64,000 bases of DNA from Streptomyces poonensis. Lineage in GTDB: Bacteria > Actinomycetota > Actinomycetes > Streptomycetales > Streptomycetaceae. The first letter of the stretch is position 1; every line of letters starts with the position of its first letter. The stretch lies in the NCBI RefSeq assembly GCF_014650915.1, contig NZ_BMVW01000011.1:124001-188000 (forward strand), written 5' to 3'. Positions 26,102 through 34,290 of this stretch are shown here, piece after piece. The position numbers were made by a program, and so were the translations under genes. The notes below the pieces were generated by a model. That model was not told the DNA's origin. It was given only the letters and a program-made list of their open reading frames with translations, and did no database searches.

Positions 26102-26161
26102 CGTACGAGCCGCACAACTCGTACGACCCATACGGCCCGTACGACTCATGCGGCTCGTACG
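26102..26161. terminator. Bidirectional hairpin between convergent genes
   Basis: CGTACGAGCCGCA (26102-26114) and TGCGGCTCGTACG (26149-26161), perfect 13-bp arms. The interior also contains repeated CGTACGA half-sites, so the structure may be longer. Placed between the TetR stop and the PPOX stop. Confidence 0.75.
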
Positions 26162-26168
26162 ACCCCGC

Positions 26169-26639
26169 TCAGTCCTGTGACGCCAGCCGCGCCGGGAATC
26201 CCCCCGTCGCCACCGGCCCCCACCGCGTGGGCGTGACACGGATGATCGACTTGCCCTGCCGGAGCATGGCCTCGCGGTACTCGTCCCAGTCCGGGTGCTC
26301 ACCGGCGATGTTGCGGTAGTACTCGACGAGCGGTTCGACGGAGTCCGGGGAGTCGACGACCTCGGCCGTGCCGTCGATCTGGACCCAGGGGCCGTTCCAC
26401 TCGTCGCTGAGGACGATCAGGCTTACGCGGTCGTCGCGCTTGGCGTTGCGGGTCTTGGCGCGCTCCGGGTAGGTGGAGACGACGATGCGGCCGGAGTCGT
26501 CCACGCCGCAGGTCAGGGGCGAGCCCTGGGGGCTGCCGTCGACGCGGCGGGTGAGGAGGATCGCGCGGTGGCGGGGGCGTACGAAGTCGAGCAGCTCCGA
26601 CAGGGACACGGGGGTGTTGGTCGCGATCTGGGGTGCCAT
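26169..26639 (-). CDS. PPOX-class F420-dependent oxidoreductase
   Basis: 156 residues from ATG at 26639. A split-barrel flavin/deazaflavin-binding fold is indicated by FVRPRHRAILLTRRVDGSPQ, SPLTCGVDDSGRIVVSTYPE, RAKTRNAKRDDRVSLIVLSD and WVQIDGTAEVVDSPDSVEPL, the order typical of the actinobacterial F420-binding PPOX family. C-terminal RVTPTRWGPVATGGFPARLA is conserved in the group. It probably reduces a small substrate with F420H2; substrate unknown. Monocistronic, read leftward, ending at the hairpin shared with the TetR gene. Confidence 0.85.
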   Translation of the reverse strand: MAPQIATNTPVSLSELLDFVRPRHRAILLTRRVDGSPQGSPLTCGVDDSGRIVVSTYPERAKTRNAKRDDRVSLIVLSDEWNGPWVQIDGTAEVVDSPDSVEPLVEYYRNIAGEHPDWDEYREAMLRQGKSIIRVTPTRWGPVATGGFPARLASQD

Positions 26640-26720
26640 GGGGGCAGGCTACGGGCTGTCGCGGCCGTCAGGGTGTCCCTGTGAGGGTCACCGTGAGGAT
26701 TTCCCCCCTGTCGCGCGCTG

Positions 26721-27542
26721 TCAGGCCGCCGGCAGCGACTCGCCCTGGACCGCCTGGATGTCCAGCTCCACCTTCAGGGTCGTACCGACGGCGGCGATGC
26801 CCGCCTGGAGGACCTGGTTGTACTTGATGGCGAAGTCGTCGCGGCGCAGCTCGGCGGTGGCATGGAAGGCGGCGCGGACGGCGCCGTAGGAGTCCGGGCC
26901 GGTGCCGAGGTAGGCCAGGCTGAGGTCGACGGGGCGGGCGACGCCGTTGAGGGTCAGCTCGCCGTGGACGGTCCAGCGGTCGGTGCCGGACGCCGTGAGA
27001 CCCGAGGACCTGTAGATGATCTGCGGGTGGTTCCCGGCGTCGAGGAAGTCGCCCGACCGGAGGTGGTCGTCGCGCATACGGTTGCCCGTGTCGATGGAGG
27101 ACGCGGTGATGACCGCCTCGACGCGGGACCTGGCCACGTCGTCGGGGGCGATCTCGATCCGGCCGGCGAACTCGTCGAAGCGGCCGCGGATGCTGGCGAA
27201 GCCCAGGTGCTGGGCGACCGCCGTGACGGAGGAGTGGACCGGGTCGATGGTCCAGGGACCGGGCGGGGGCAGCTCGGTGCCGCCCTGGCGGGTCAGGGTG
27301 ACGGCGCCGATGTCGGCGCGGCCGCTCGCCGTGACGAAGGCGGTGACGGCGGAGGGGTCGTAACCGACCGCGGTCACGATGGCGGTGTAGGGGCCGGGGG
27401 CCAGCGGCAGCGCGTCCTGGACGACGCCCTCCTCGTCGGCCTCGGTCCGCAGCACCTGGGTGCCGGACATGTCGATCAGGGTGACGACCGCGTGTGACAC
27501 GGCCCATCCGTCACGGGTACGGATCTTCGCGGTCAGAGACAT
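26721..27542 (-). CDS. YceI-family protein with N-terminal carboxypeptidase-regulatory-like domain
   Basis: 273 residues, ATG at 27542 with AAGGAG upstream. Residues 1-85 form a CarboxypepD_reg-like beta sandwich (MSLTAKIRTRDGWAVSHAVV, LPLAPGPYTAIVTAVGYDPS). Residues 95-270 are YceI: PGPWTIDPVHSSVTAVAQHL, FDEFAGRIEIAPDDVARSRV, NRMRDDHLRSGDFLDAGNHP, then HGELTLNGVARPVDLSLAYL. YceI domains are lipocalin-like and bind polyisoprenoids in characterised members. No signal peptide is seen, so it is probably cytoplasmic, unlike E. coli YceI. It is the last gene of the MarR-MFS-YceI run, after a strong hairpin, and shares the regulatory-like domain with the MFS protein. Confidence 0.85.
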   Translation of the reverse strand: MSLTAKIRTRDGWAVSHAVVTLIDMSGTQVLRTEADEEGVVQDALPLAPGPYTAIVTAVGYDPSAVTAFVTASGRADIGAVTLTRQGGTELPPPGPWTIDPVHSSVTAVAQHLGFASIRGRFDEFAGRIEIAPDDVARSRVEAVITASSIDTGNRMRDDHLRSGDFLDAGNHPQIIYRSSGLTASGTDRWTVHGELTLNGVARPVDLSLAYLGTGPDSYGAVRAAFHATAELRRDDFAIKYNQVLQAGIAAVGTTLKVELDIQAVQGESLPAA

Positions 27543-27670
27543 GGTGGCGCAGCTCCTTGTGCGTGGTGCCGAAGGGGGCCCGGATGTGGGCCCGGAACGG
27601 GGCCGGGGATGTGGCCCCGGAAGTGGGCCGGGACGGTGGTACGTGGCCGGGGAACAGGCCGGAAGTGGAA

Positions 27671-27717
27671 CCGGCCCGTGGAGCGCGCGTCCGCTCTGCA
27701 CGCGCTCCACGGGCCGG
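27671..27717 (-). terminator. 17-bp perfect hairpin after the MFS fusion gene
   Basis: CCGGCCCGTGGAGCGCG (27671-27687) and CGCGCTCCACGGGCCGG (27701-27717), 13-nt loop, 6 bp beyond the stop. It should end or attenuate the MarR-MFS transcript before the YceI gene. Confidence 0.85.
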
Positions 27718-27723
27718 GGTCGG

Positions 27724-30267
27724 TCACTCGCCGGGGTGGGCGAGTTCGATGTCGTGGTCGTCGACGCCGCGGCCGTTGACCGTCAGCGACGTCGCGACCG
27801 GCGGGTAACCCGTGGCGATGACGGTGTACTCGCCGCCGTCCAGGTCACTGAAGGCGTACGCCCCGTCCGTGCCGGTCCGGGCCGTGCCGACCACGTTGCC
27901 CGCCGCGTCGACGAGCGTCACGCGGGCGTCGGCCAGCGGGCCCTGCGGCGCCCGCACGACGCCCTGGACCTGGGCGCCGGAGTCGAGGTCGACCTCGACC
28001 CGGGTGATACCGGTGCCGCCCACCTCGACGGGCAGGGCGCGCGGCCGGTACCCGGCGGCGTTCACCGCGACGGTCACCGTCCCCGGCACCAGCTCGGCGA
28101 AGGAGAAGTCACCCTGCTCACCGGTGCCCTGGGTGGCCAGCAGATCACCGCGCACATCGGTCACGACGACCATGGCGTCCTTGACCGGCAGCCCGGTCTC
28201 CACGGCCCGCACCAGACCGGTGAGGCCGCTGGTGCCGCTGAGCAGGATGTCGTACGACACCGGCTCGTCGTTCACGACGATCGTCGAGGCCTGCGGCTGG
28301 TAGCCGTCGGCGGAGGCGATCAGGACGTACGATCCCGCGCTCGGCGCGTCGATGCCGTACGAGCCGTCGCCCTGCGCGACCGACCGGCCCAGCTGACGGC
28401 CCGCGAGGGAGATCAGCGTGACGGCGGCCTGCGGGACGGGCGCGCTCTCGGCGCCGCGGACGAAGCCGCGCACCGGGATACCGCCGGAGGACGGCTGCTC
28501 GAACGTGGCGGCCGGGGCCGCCGTGGCGACGGCGGCGAGCCGCTGCGTGCCCTCGGGACCGGTCCCGGCGACGGAGGCCGCCACCCCGGCGGGAACCGGC
28601 TCGGGAGCCGTGCCGGCCTGCGTGGTGGCCTCGGCCGGAGCCGGGGCGGCCGCGGGAGCGGTCTCGGCCGAGGCCTCGGCGGCCTGGGCCAGGGCGCCGC
28701 TGGTGCGCAGCGGGACCTCCTTGATGAACAGCGTCACGATGAAGGCCAGGAAGGCGATCGGCGCGACGTACAGGAAGATGTCGGCGATGCCGTGCCCGTA
28801 GGCGCTCTCCAGCCACTCGCGGATGCCCGGGGGCAGCAGGTCCATGTCCGGGATCGAGCTGCCGCCGGCGGCCTGCGCGGCGGCCTGCTGCTCCTGCGGG
28901 CTCAGCGAGCCGATGGTGTCCGAGGCGTAGTGGCTGATCCGGGTGGACATCACGGAGCCGAGCACCGAGACGCCCACCGCACCGCCGAGGGACCGGAAGA
29001 AGGTGACGACGGAGGACGCGGCACCCAGGTCGTTCGGGGCCACCTGGTTCTGCGTGCAGAGGACAAGGTTCTGCATCATCATGCCGACGCCGAGGCCCAT
29101 CAGCGCCATGAAGATCGCGATGTGCCAGTACGGGGTGTCGTACCGCATGGTCGACAGCAGGCCGAGACCCGCGGTCAGCAGCACGCCGCCGGCCAGCAGC
29201 CACGCCTTCCACTTACCGGTCTTGGTGATGATCTGGCCGGAGACCGTGGACGAGACGAACAGGCCGCCGATCATCGGGATGGTCATGACGCCGGACATGG
29301 TCGGCGACTTGTCCCGGGCGAGCTGGAAGTACTGGCTGAAGTAGACGGTGCCCGCGAACATCGCGGTACCGACGAACAGCGAGGCGAGCGACGCCAGGGT
29401 GATGGTGCGGTTCTTGAACAGGCGCAGCGGGATGATCGGCTCGCTGGCCTTGGTCTCGACGAAGCAGAAGATCAGCGCGAGCAGGATCGCGCCGCCGACC
29501 ATGACGCCGGTCTGCCAGGACATCCAGTCGTACTTGTCGTCGGCGAAGGTGACCCAGATCAGCAGCAGGCAGACGGCCGCGGTGACGAAGAAGGCACCGA
29601 TCCAGTCGACCTTGACCTTGCGCTTGACCACCGGCAGGTGCAGCGTCTTCTGGAGCACGATCAGGGCGATCACCGCGAACGGCACGCCGACGTAGAGGCA
29701 CCAGCGCCAGCCGAGCCAGCTGGTGTCGGTGATGACACCGCCGAGCAGCGGGCCGCCGACGGTCGCGACGGCAAAGGTCGCGCCCAGGTAGCCGGAGTAA
29801 CGGCCGCGCTCACGCGGGGAGATCATCGCGGCCATGATGATCTGGGCCAGGGCGGACAGACCGCCGGCGCCCAGACCCTGGATGACACGGGCACTGATCA
29901 GCATCGCCGGGTTCTGCGCGAGGCCCGCGACGATGGAGCCGACGACGTAGACGATCAGGGCTATCTGGACCAGGGCCTTCTTGCTGACCAGGTCCGCGAG
30001 CTTGCCCCACAGGGGGGTGGAGGCGGTCATCGCCAGCAGCGAGGCGGTGACGACCCAGGTGTAGGCGCTCTGGCCGCCACCGAGATCGTTGATGATCTCG
30101 GGGAGAGCGTTGGTGACGATCGTCGAGGACAGGATGGCGGCGAACATGCCGAGCAACAGCCCGGAGAGCGCCTCCATGATCTGCCGGTGCGTCATCGGAG
30201 CGCCGTCAGGGGCGGCGCCCCCTCGCTTGGCGTGAGCCCGCACACCGGCTGGTGTGGTCGTTGCCAT
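27724..30267 (-). CDS. MFS exporter (DHA2) fused to tandem carboxypeptidase-regulatory-like domains
   Basis: 847 residues; a usual DHA2 exporter has about 500. ATG at 30267 follows AAAAGGAAGCCC. Residues 30-540 hold the 14-helix transporter: LLLGMFAAILSSTIVTNALP, GKLADLVSKKAL (motif A), GPLLGGVITDTSWLGWRWCL (motif C). After an Ala/Pro/Glu/Thr linker (about 545-610) come three similar beta-sandwich repeats: GIPVRGFVRGAESAPVPQAA, SGLTGLVRAVETGLPVKDAM and AQVQGVVRAPQGPLADARVT, each followed by GxYxFxxLxxGxYTVxAxGY-like strands. The repeats match CarboxypepD_reg/DUF4198-like domains and presumably lie in the cytoplasm (even helix number). Why an exporter needs them is unknown. Cotranscribed with the MarR gene 23 bp upstream. 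Confidence 0.88.
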   Translation of the reverse strand: MATTTPAGVRAHAKRGGAAPDGAPMTHRQIMEALSGLLLGMFAAILSSTIVTNALPEIINDLGGGQSAYTWVVTASLLAMTASTPLWGKLADLVSKKALVQIALIVYVVGSIVAGLAQNPAMLISARVIQGLGAGGLSALAQIIMAAMISPRERGRYSGYLGATFAVATVGGPLLGGVITDTSWLGWRWCLYVGVPFAVIALIVLQKTLHLPVVKRKVKVDWIGAFFVTAAVCLLLIWVTFADDKYDWMSWQTGVMVGGAILLALIFCFVETKASEPIIPLRLFKNRTITLASLASLFVGTAMFAGTVYFSQYFQLARDKSPTMSGVMTIPMIGGLFVSSTVSGQIITKTGKWKAWLLAGGVLLTAGLGLLSTMRYDTPYWHIAIFMALMGLGVGMMMQNLVLCTQNQVAPNDLGAASSVVTFFRSLGGAVGVSVLGSVMSTRISHYASDTIGSLSPQEQQAAAQAAGGSSIPDMDLLPPGIREWLESAYGHGIADIFLYVAPIAFLAFIVTLFIKEVPLRTSGALAQAAEASAETAPAAAPAPAEATTQAGTAPEPVPAGVAASVAGTGPEGTQRLAAVATAAPAATFEQPSSGGIPVRGFVRGAESAPVPQAAVTLISLAGRQLGRSVAQGDGSYGIDAPSAGSYVLIASADGYQPQASTIVVNDEPVSYDILLSGTSGLTGLVRAVETGLPVKDAMVVVTDVRGDLLATQGTGEQGDFSFAELVPGTVTVAVNAAGYRPRALPVEVGGTGITRVEVDLDSGAQVQGVVRAPQGPLADARVTLVDAAGNVVGTARTGTDGAYAFSDLDGGEYTVIATGYPPVATSLTVNGRGVDDHDIELAHPGE

Positions 30268-30290
30268 GGGCTTCCTTTTCTACTTCCTGC

Positions 30291-30782
30291 TTATGCGGGT
30301 GTACGGGTGGTGTCTGCAGCGACGGATGCGGCCTGGTGGGCCCGCGGGGTGGCCCGGCAGTCGCCGAAGCTCTCCCGCAGCCGGGCCATGAGCCGGACCA
30401 GCTGCCCGATCTCGTCCTCCGGCCAGTCGCTCAGCCGGTCGGCGAGCAACTGGGTGGTGCGGTCGTACAGCTCGTCGAGCTGGGCCAGGCCGTCAGGCGT
30501 CAGGCGGAGGATGCGCGAACGTTTGTCGGCGGGGTCGGGCAGCCGCTCGATCCAGCCGCGCTCGGCGACGTGGGCGACATGACGGCTGGTGACCGACATG
30601 TCCACGGCGAGCAGCTCGGCGAGCCGACTCATCCGCATGTCGCCGTGCCGGCCGAGCAGTGTCAGTACGCCGGCCGAGCCGCCGGGACAGTCGGACGGCA
30701 GTGTCCGGCCCATCTCGCGCTTCACGACCCCGATGGCAGTGAGCTGGCGGGCCAGCTCCTCGTACTGAGCTTTCTCCGCCAT
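30291..30782 (-). CDS. MarR-family transcriptional regulator
   Basis: 163 residues from ATG at 30782. The winged helix is clear: GVLTLLGRHGDMRMSRLAEL, LAVDMSVTSRHVAHVAERGW (recognition helix) and IERLPDPADKRSRILRLTPD (wing). Dimerisation helices flank it. It precedes the MFS fusion gene by 23 bp, so it very likely represses its own operon, with ligand binding releasing it. Two near-identical 13-bp palindromes at 30800 and 30829, just upstream, are good candidate operators. Confidence 0.9.
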   Translation of the reverse strand: MAEKAQYEELARQLTAIGVVKREMGRTLPSDCPGGSAGVLTLLGRHGDMRMSRLAELLAVDMSVTSRHVAHVAERGWIERLPDPADKRSRILRLTPDGLAQLDELYDRTTQLLADRLSDWPEDEIGQLVRLMARLRESFGDCRATPRAHQAASVAADTTRTPA

Positions 30783-30799
30783 CGCGCCTCCAGCATTCG

Positions 30800-30841
30800 T
30801 TGCTTAGGGCAACCATAGGGATTATTGGTTGCTACAGGCAA
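30800..30841. promoter_or_regulatory. Twin MarR operators
   Basis: TTGCTTAGGGCAA (30800-30812) and TTGCTACAGGCAA (30829-30841) share TTGC-T-N3-G-GCAA symmetry with centres 29 bp apart, 18-60 bp before the MarR start. A looser TTGGCAAAGGCAAG follows at 30870-30883. Divergent control of the rightward gene at 31093 is possible. Confidence 0.65.
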
Positions 30842-31092
30842 GTGAAATGGGGGGCTCGCGGATAAAAGGTTGGCAAAGGCAAGTATTGGCTAACGTAAAC
30901 TTGCAGGTGGGAGGGGGTGAAGTGGACGAGCGGTGCACGACGGGCGGGGCGGAGGGTGTTCCCGGTGCGGGGCGGCCGGGATCCGTACACGGCCGGGAGC
31001 GGCGGGGGCGGCGGTCCCCCTACCGTGCGGAAGCCCGAGCAGGGGCACCCGCACTTGGGCGGTCCCCCGTCGATTCGCTAATGTCCGGGAGC

Positions 31093-31287
31093 ATGGCTAA
31101 CACCCAGGGCCCCCAGGGCAACTACGACCCCGCCGGCAGCACCCAGATGTTCCGTGCCTTCGTCGACGAGGGTCCCCAGGGACGTCAGCAGGCACCCGCG
31201 CCCGCGGGGCCGCGCGTCGGCCTGATCGTCGGCATCGTCGTGGCCGTGGTGGTCGTGGCCGCCGTCGCCTGGCTCGCGCTCGCCTGA
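31093..31287 (+). CDS. Small single-span membrane protein
   Basis: 64 residues, ATG at 31093 chosen over 31081 because CGGGAG sits at the proper distance. About 42 polar residues (MANTQGPQGNYDPAGSTQMF, FVDEGPQGRQQAPAPAGPR) precede one membrane helix VGLIVGIVVAVVVVAAVAWL that ends the protein. A tail-anchored topology with the N-terminus in the cytoplasm is likely. Conserved-looking in Streptomyces near sigN from memory; function unknown. It converges with the sigma factor gene. Confidence 0.75.
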   Translation: MANTQGPQGNYDPAGSTQMFRAFVDEGPQGRQQAPAPAGPRVGLIVGIVVAVVVVAAVAWLALA

Positions 31288-31415
31288 CGGCGCCGCCGGC
31301 TCGGCCCGGTCGACCCCTCGCCGCCCCATCTCCCGTGCGGGCGGCGCCCGTTCGCGCGCCCGTACGTCAACTGGCCCTAGAGCGGTTGACGTTCCGCGAC
31401 CGCGCACACGAAAGA

Positions 31416-31449
31416 GCCGCCGAGGTGCCGTTCGTGGCACCCCGGCGGC
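31416..31449. terminator. Hairpin between the small membrane protein and sigN genes
   Basis: GCCGCCGAGGTGCC (31416-31429) and GGCACCCCGGCGGC (31436-31449), one mismatch, loop GTTCGT. It lies in the 313-bp convergent gap, which shows no other gene. Confidence 0.75.
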
Positions 31450-31600
31450 CAGTGGTCGTCATGCCGTCCCGCCCGGCGCGCGTGTGGCGCCCGGCGGTTG
31501 GCCGTGCGGTCTGCAGTAGTGGCTTTCGGTACGTCAAACAGCGGGCGGGCCGCACCCGTTACCGTGCGCGCGGGCAGCAGCAGGCCCCGCTCGGGCCGGC

Positions 31601-32500
31601 TCAGTCCGAGATCAGGCCCTCGCGCAGCTGGGCCAGTGTCCGGGTCAGCAGCCGGGACACGTGCATCTGCGAGATGCCGACCTCGTCGCCGATCTGGGAC
31701 TGGGTCATGTTCGCGAAGAACCGGAGCATGATGATCCGGCGTTCCCGCGGCGGCAGTTTGGCCAGCAGGGGCTTCAGGGACTCCCGGTACTCCACACCCT
31801 CCAGGGCGGTGTCCTCGTAGCCGAGGCGGTCGGCCAGGGAGCCCTCGCCGCCGTCGTCCTCGGGGGCGGGGGAGTCGAGCGAGGAGGCCGTGTACGCGTT
31901 GCCGACCGCGAGGCCGTCGACCACGTCCTCCTCCGACACGCCCAGGACGGCGGCCAGTTCGGTGACCGTCGGGGATCGGTCGAGTTTCTGGGAGAGTTCG
32001 TCGCTCGCCTTGGTCAGCGCCAGGCGCAGCTCCTGGAGGCGACGCGGCACCCGTACCGACCATGACGTGTCGCGGAAGAACCGCTTGATCTCGCCCACGA
32101 CCGTGGGCATCGCGAACGTCGGGAACTCCACACCGCGTTCGCAGTCGAAACGGTCGATCGCCTTGATCAGACCGATCGTTCCGACCTGGACGATGTCCTC
32201 CATGGGTTCGTTGCGCGACCGGAAACGAGCGGCGGCGTAGCGCACCAGCGGGAGGTTGAGTTCAATGAGGGTGTCCCGGACGTAGGCGCGCTCGGGGCTG
32301 TTCTCGTCGAGCGCGGCGAGCCGCAGGAACAGGGAGCGGGACAGGGTGCGGGTGTCGATGGACTCCGAGGCCGGGAGGACGAGCTCGGGACCGGGCAGGT
32401 CCTGCGGGTCCTTGAGGTCCTGAGAGGCCTGGAGAGCGTCGGGCGCGGGCTCGCTCTTCACGAGCGTGAGCACCTTCGGGCTGCCCTGGTCTGCGGACAT
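31601..32500 (-). CDS. sigN: SigB/SigF-family sigma factor, probable SigN
   Basis: 299 residues, ATG at 32500. Region 2 about 80-145: PLVRYAAARFRSRNEPMEDI and VGTIGLIKAIDRFDCERGVE; region 3 about 160-230: RVPRRLQELRLALTKASDEL; region 4 about 250-298: ERRIIMLRFFANMTQSQIGD and GISQMHVSRLLTRTLAQLRE. It belongs to the stress/development sigma group. The name is given because in S. coelicolor, from memory, sigN and sigF are adjacent in this order, and SigN acts in aerial growth. The N-terminal 50 residues are acidic and variable. No anti-sigma gene is adjacent. The 640-bp region upstream holds operator-like repeats and a tandem array. Confidence 0.85.
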   Translation of the reverse strand: MSADQGSPKVLTLVKSEPAPDALQASQDLKDPQDLPGPELVLPASESIDTRTLSRSLFLRLAALDENSPERAYVRDTLIELNLPLVRYAAARFRSRNEPMEDIVQVGTIGLIKAIDRFDCERGVEFPTFAMPTVVGEIKRFFRDTSWSVRVPRRLQELRLALTKASDELSQKLDRSPTVTELAAVLGVSEEDVVDGLAVGNAYTASSLDSPAPEDDGGEGSLADRLGYEDTALEGVEYRESLKPLLAKLPPRERRIIMLRFFANMTQSQIGDEVGISQMHVSRLLTRTLAQLREGLISD

Positions 32501-32603
32501 GCCACCCCCTTTGGGTCGCGGACGGTCGCAGCGCTCCCGTCGTGAGGAACGCAGCCTCCACCTGAATACCGGAGGCGGGGCCGCGGCAAACGCGCTTCCC
32601 GCA

Positions 32604-32647
32604 GAATGTCACATGTCGGCAACACGCTGTAGTGACATGTCGACATG
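32604..32647. promoter_or_regulatory. Operator-like repeats upstream of sigN
   Basis: ACATGTCG occurs directly at 32611-32618 and 32635-32642; ATGTCAC and GTGACAT form an inverted pair around the interval, and ATGTCGACAT (32637-32646) is a palindrome. The cluster lies about 105-145 bp before the sigN start and suggests a dimeric regulator site. Confidence 0.5.
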
Positions 32648-32922
32648 ACCAGGGGGAATCGGCCCTGGAAAGAGGGGTTCTGACGGAATATCGGCGCAGA
32701 ACTGTCGGAAAGAGCGCCGATAGTCGATTCGCTCCCACCGGTGACGTGTCGAGCTCCTATTCGGTTGCACGCCGTGGCCTGGGAAGCTGTTCCGAGGGCC
32801 CTTTCCGTGCGCCCCATCTGCCCTTGTGCGCCCCGCGTGCCCCACCCGCCGGGTGCACGGGCCGTCGCAATCCCGGATGCACGAGCGGCCGCGGGCCCGG
32901 ATGCGCGCACTGCTGCCGGCGG

Positions 32923-33083
32923 GACATGCGAATGCCGCCGGCCGAGGCGGTGAATGGCGGCACGCCGGGGCGGTGAATGACGGAGGGCCGGAGCAGTGAT
33001 TGACGGCGGACCGGAGCGGCGTTTGACGGCCGGCCGGAGCGGTGAATGGCGGCGGGCCGGACGTGCGAATGGCCGCGGGCGGG
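32923..33083. repeat. 23-bp tandem array, seven copies, between sigN and sigF
   Basis: Seven head-to-tail units of exactly 23 bp with consensus near AGCGGTGAATGGCGGCGGGCCGG. Boundaries are 32923, 32946, 32969, 32992, 33015, 33038 and 33061. The first and last units are most divergent. The array starts 57 bp downstream of the sigF stop and ends 422 bp upstream of the sigN start. Confidence 0.9.
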
Positions 33084-33140
33084 AGCCACGGCCCGGACAG
33101 GCGTCCGGGATTCCGCCGGGCCGGTGGGTTCCGTGCGGGC

Positions 33141-34100
33141 TCAGGCTTCGATTCTGTTCGCCGAGCGCAATCGGGCGAAACTACGGGCGAGCAGCCGGGA
33201 CACGTGCATCTGGGAGACGCCGAGCTCCGCGCTGATCTGCGACTGGGTGAGATTGCTGTAGTAACGCAGGAGCAGGATTCGCTGTTCGCGTTCGGGGAGC
33301 TGGACGAGGAGATGGCGGACCAGGTCCCGGTGTTCCACGCCGTCGAGGGCGGGGTCCTCGTAACCGAGCCGGTCCAGCAGCCCCGGCAGTCCGTCGCCCT
33401 CCTGGGCCGCCTCCAGCGAGGTCGCGTGGTACGAGCGGCCGGCCTCGATGCACGAGAGGACCTCGTCCTCGGTGATGCGCAGCCGTTCGGCGATCTCGGC
33501 GGTCGAGGGCGAGCGGCCCAGCGCGGTGGTGAGGTCCTCGGTGGCGCTGTTCACCTGCACCCACAGTTCGTGCAGGCGGCGCGGGACGTGGACGGTACGG
33601 ACGTTGTCGCGGAAGTACCGCTTGATCTCGCCCACCACGGTCGGCATGGCGAAGGTCGGGAACTGCACCCCGCGGTCCGGGTCGAACCGGTCGATGGCGT
33701 TGATCAGCCCGATCGTGCCGACCTGGACGACGTCCTCCATCGGCTCGTTGCGGCTGCGGAAGCGGGCGGCGGCGTACCGGACGAGGGGGAGGTTGGCCTC
33801 GATGAGCGCTCCGCGCACCCGGTCGTGCTCCGGCGTTCCGGGCTCCAGCTGCTTGAGCTCGGCGAAGAGGACCTGGGTCAGCGCCCGGGTGTCGGAACCG
33901 CGGCGCTTCGGGGGCGCGGGCGGGGACGAGGGCCCGAGTGGGGATGAGGACGAGGGCGGAAATGAGGGTGAGGGCGGAGGTGAGGGCGGGGATGAGGGTG
34001 CGAGTGAGGGTGCGGGTGGGGCATGTGCGGGTGCGGGGTTCGCCGGGGGCGGTTCGGTCTCCACGCGGGGCAGGGCCTGAGGGGCGGTACTGGCCGGCAC
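33141..34100 (-). CDS. sigF: Sporulation sigma factor SigF
   Basis: 319 residues from GTG at 34100 (VPASTAPQALPRVETEPPPA), preferred because GGTGGAG lies 6 bases upstream; a TTG at 34127 is possible but weak. The first 75 residues are a Pro/Ser-rich linker (SSPPSPPPSPSFPPSSSSPL). Region 2: PLVRYAAARFRSRNEPMEDV, VGTIGLINAIDRFDPDRGVQ; region 3: HVPRRLHELWVQVNSATEDL; region 4: ERILLLRYYSNLTQSQISAE-like and GVSQMHVSRLLARSFARLRS. In Streptomyces SigF acts late in spore maturation, including spore pigment and wall. It is paralogous to the neighbour at 31601. No anti-sigma gene adjacent. Confidence 0.88.
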   Translation of the reverse strand: MPASTAPQALPRVETEPPPANPAPAHAPPAPSLAPSSPPSPPPSPSFPPSSSSPLGPSSPPAPPKRRGSDTRALTQVLFAELKQLEPGTPEHDRVRGALIEANLPLVRYAAARFRSRNEPMEDVVQVGTIGLINAIDRFDPDRGVQFPTFAMPTVVGEIKRYFRDNVRTVHVPRRLHELWVQVNSATEDLTTALGRSPSTAEIAERLRITEDEVLSCIEAGRSYHATSLEAAQEGDGLPGLLDRLGYEDPALDGVEHRDLVRHLLVQLPEREQRILLLRYYSNLTQSQISAELGVSQMHVSRLLARSFARLRSANRIEA

Positions 34101-34187
34101 GGTCAACTCCACCTCTTGCTCGGTCAACTTGCTCTGTCAACGCATCCGTAACTCATCCCTCAAAAGCGGTCATAGCATCACAAGACA

Positions 34188-34202
34188 TGCGCACTGTGCG
34201 CA
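34188..34202. promoter_or_regulatory. Palindrome upstream of sigF
   Basis: TGCGCA-CTG-TGCGCA, perfect 6-bp arms, about 90 bp before the sigF start. It is a candidate regulator site in the promoter region. Confidence 0.45.
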
Positions 34203-34235
34203 AGCACCGCATCACTCCGTGTTGAGGGACGCAAA

Positions 34236-34262
34236 AGCCCCCCGCCGTTCCGGCGAGGGGCT
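34236..34262 (-). terminator. Hairpin after the Dabb-family gene
   Basis: AGCCCCCCGCCG and CGGCGAGGGGCT pair imperfectly around TTC, about 30 bp past the stop at 34291, protecting the sigF promoter region from readthrough. Confidence 0.65.
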
Positions 34263-34290
34263 CCGTGCTCCGGCTGGGCGTGAACGCGGT

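Noticed and set aside
27460..30582. 1040-codon plus-strand frame opposite the MFS fusion gene
   Set aside because: Shadow frame; no start signal or domain.
32923..33083. CRISPR array
   Set aside because: The 23-bp units are head to tail with no spacers and no cas genes nearby, so it is a tandem repeat.
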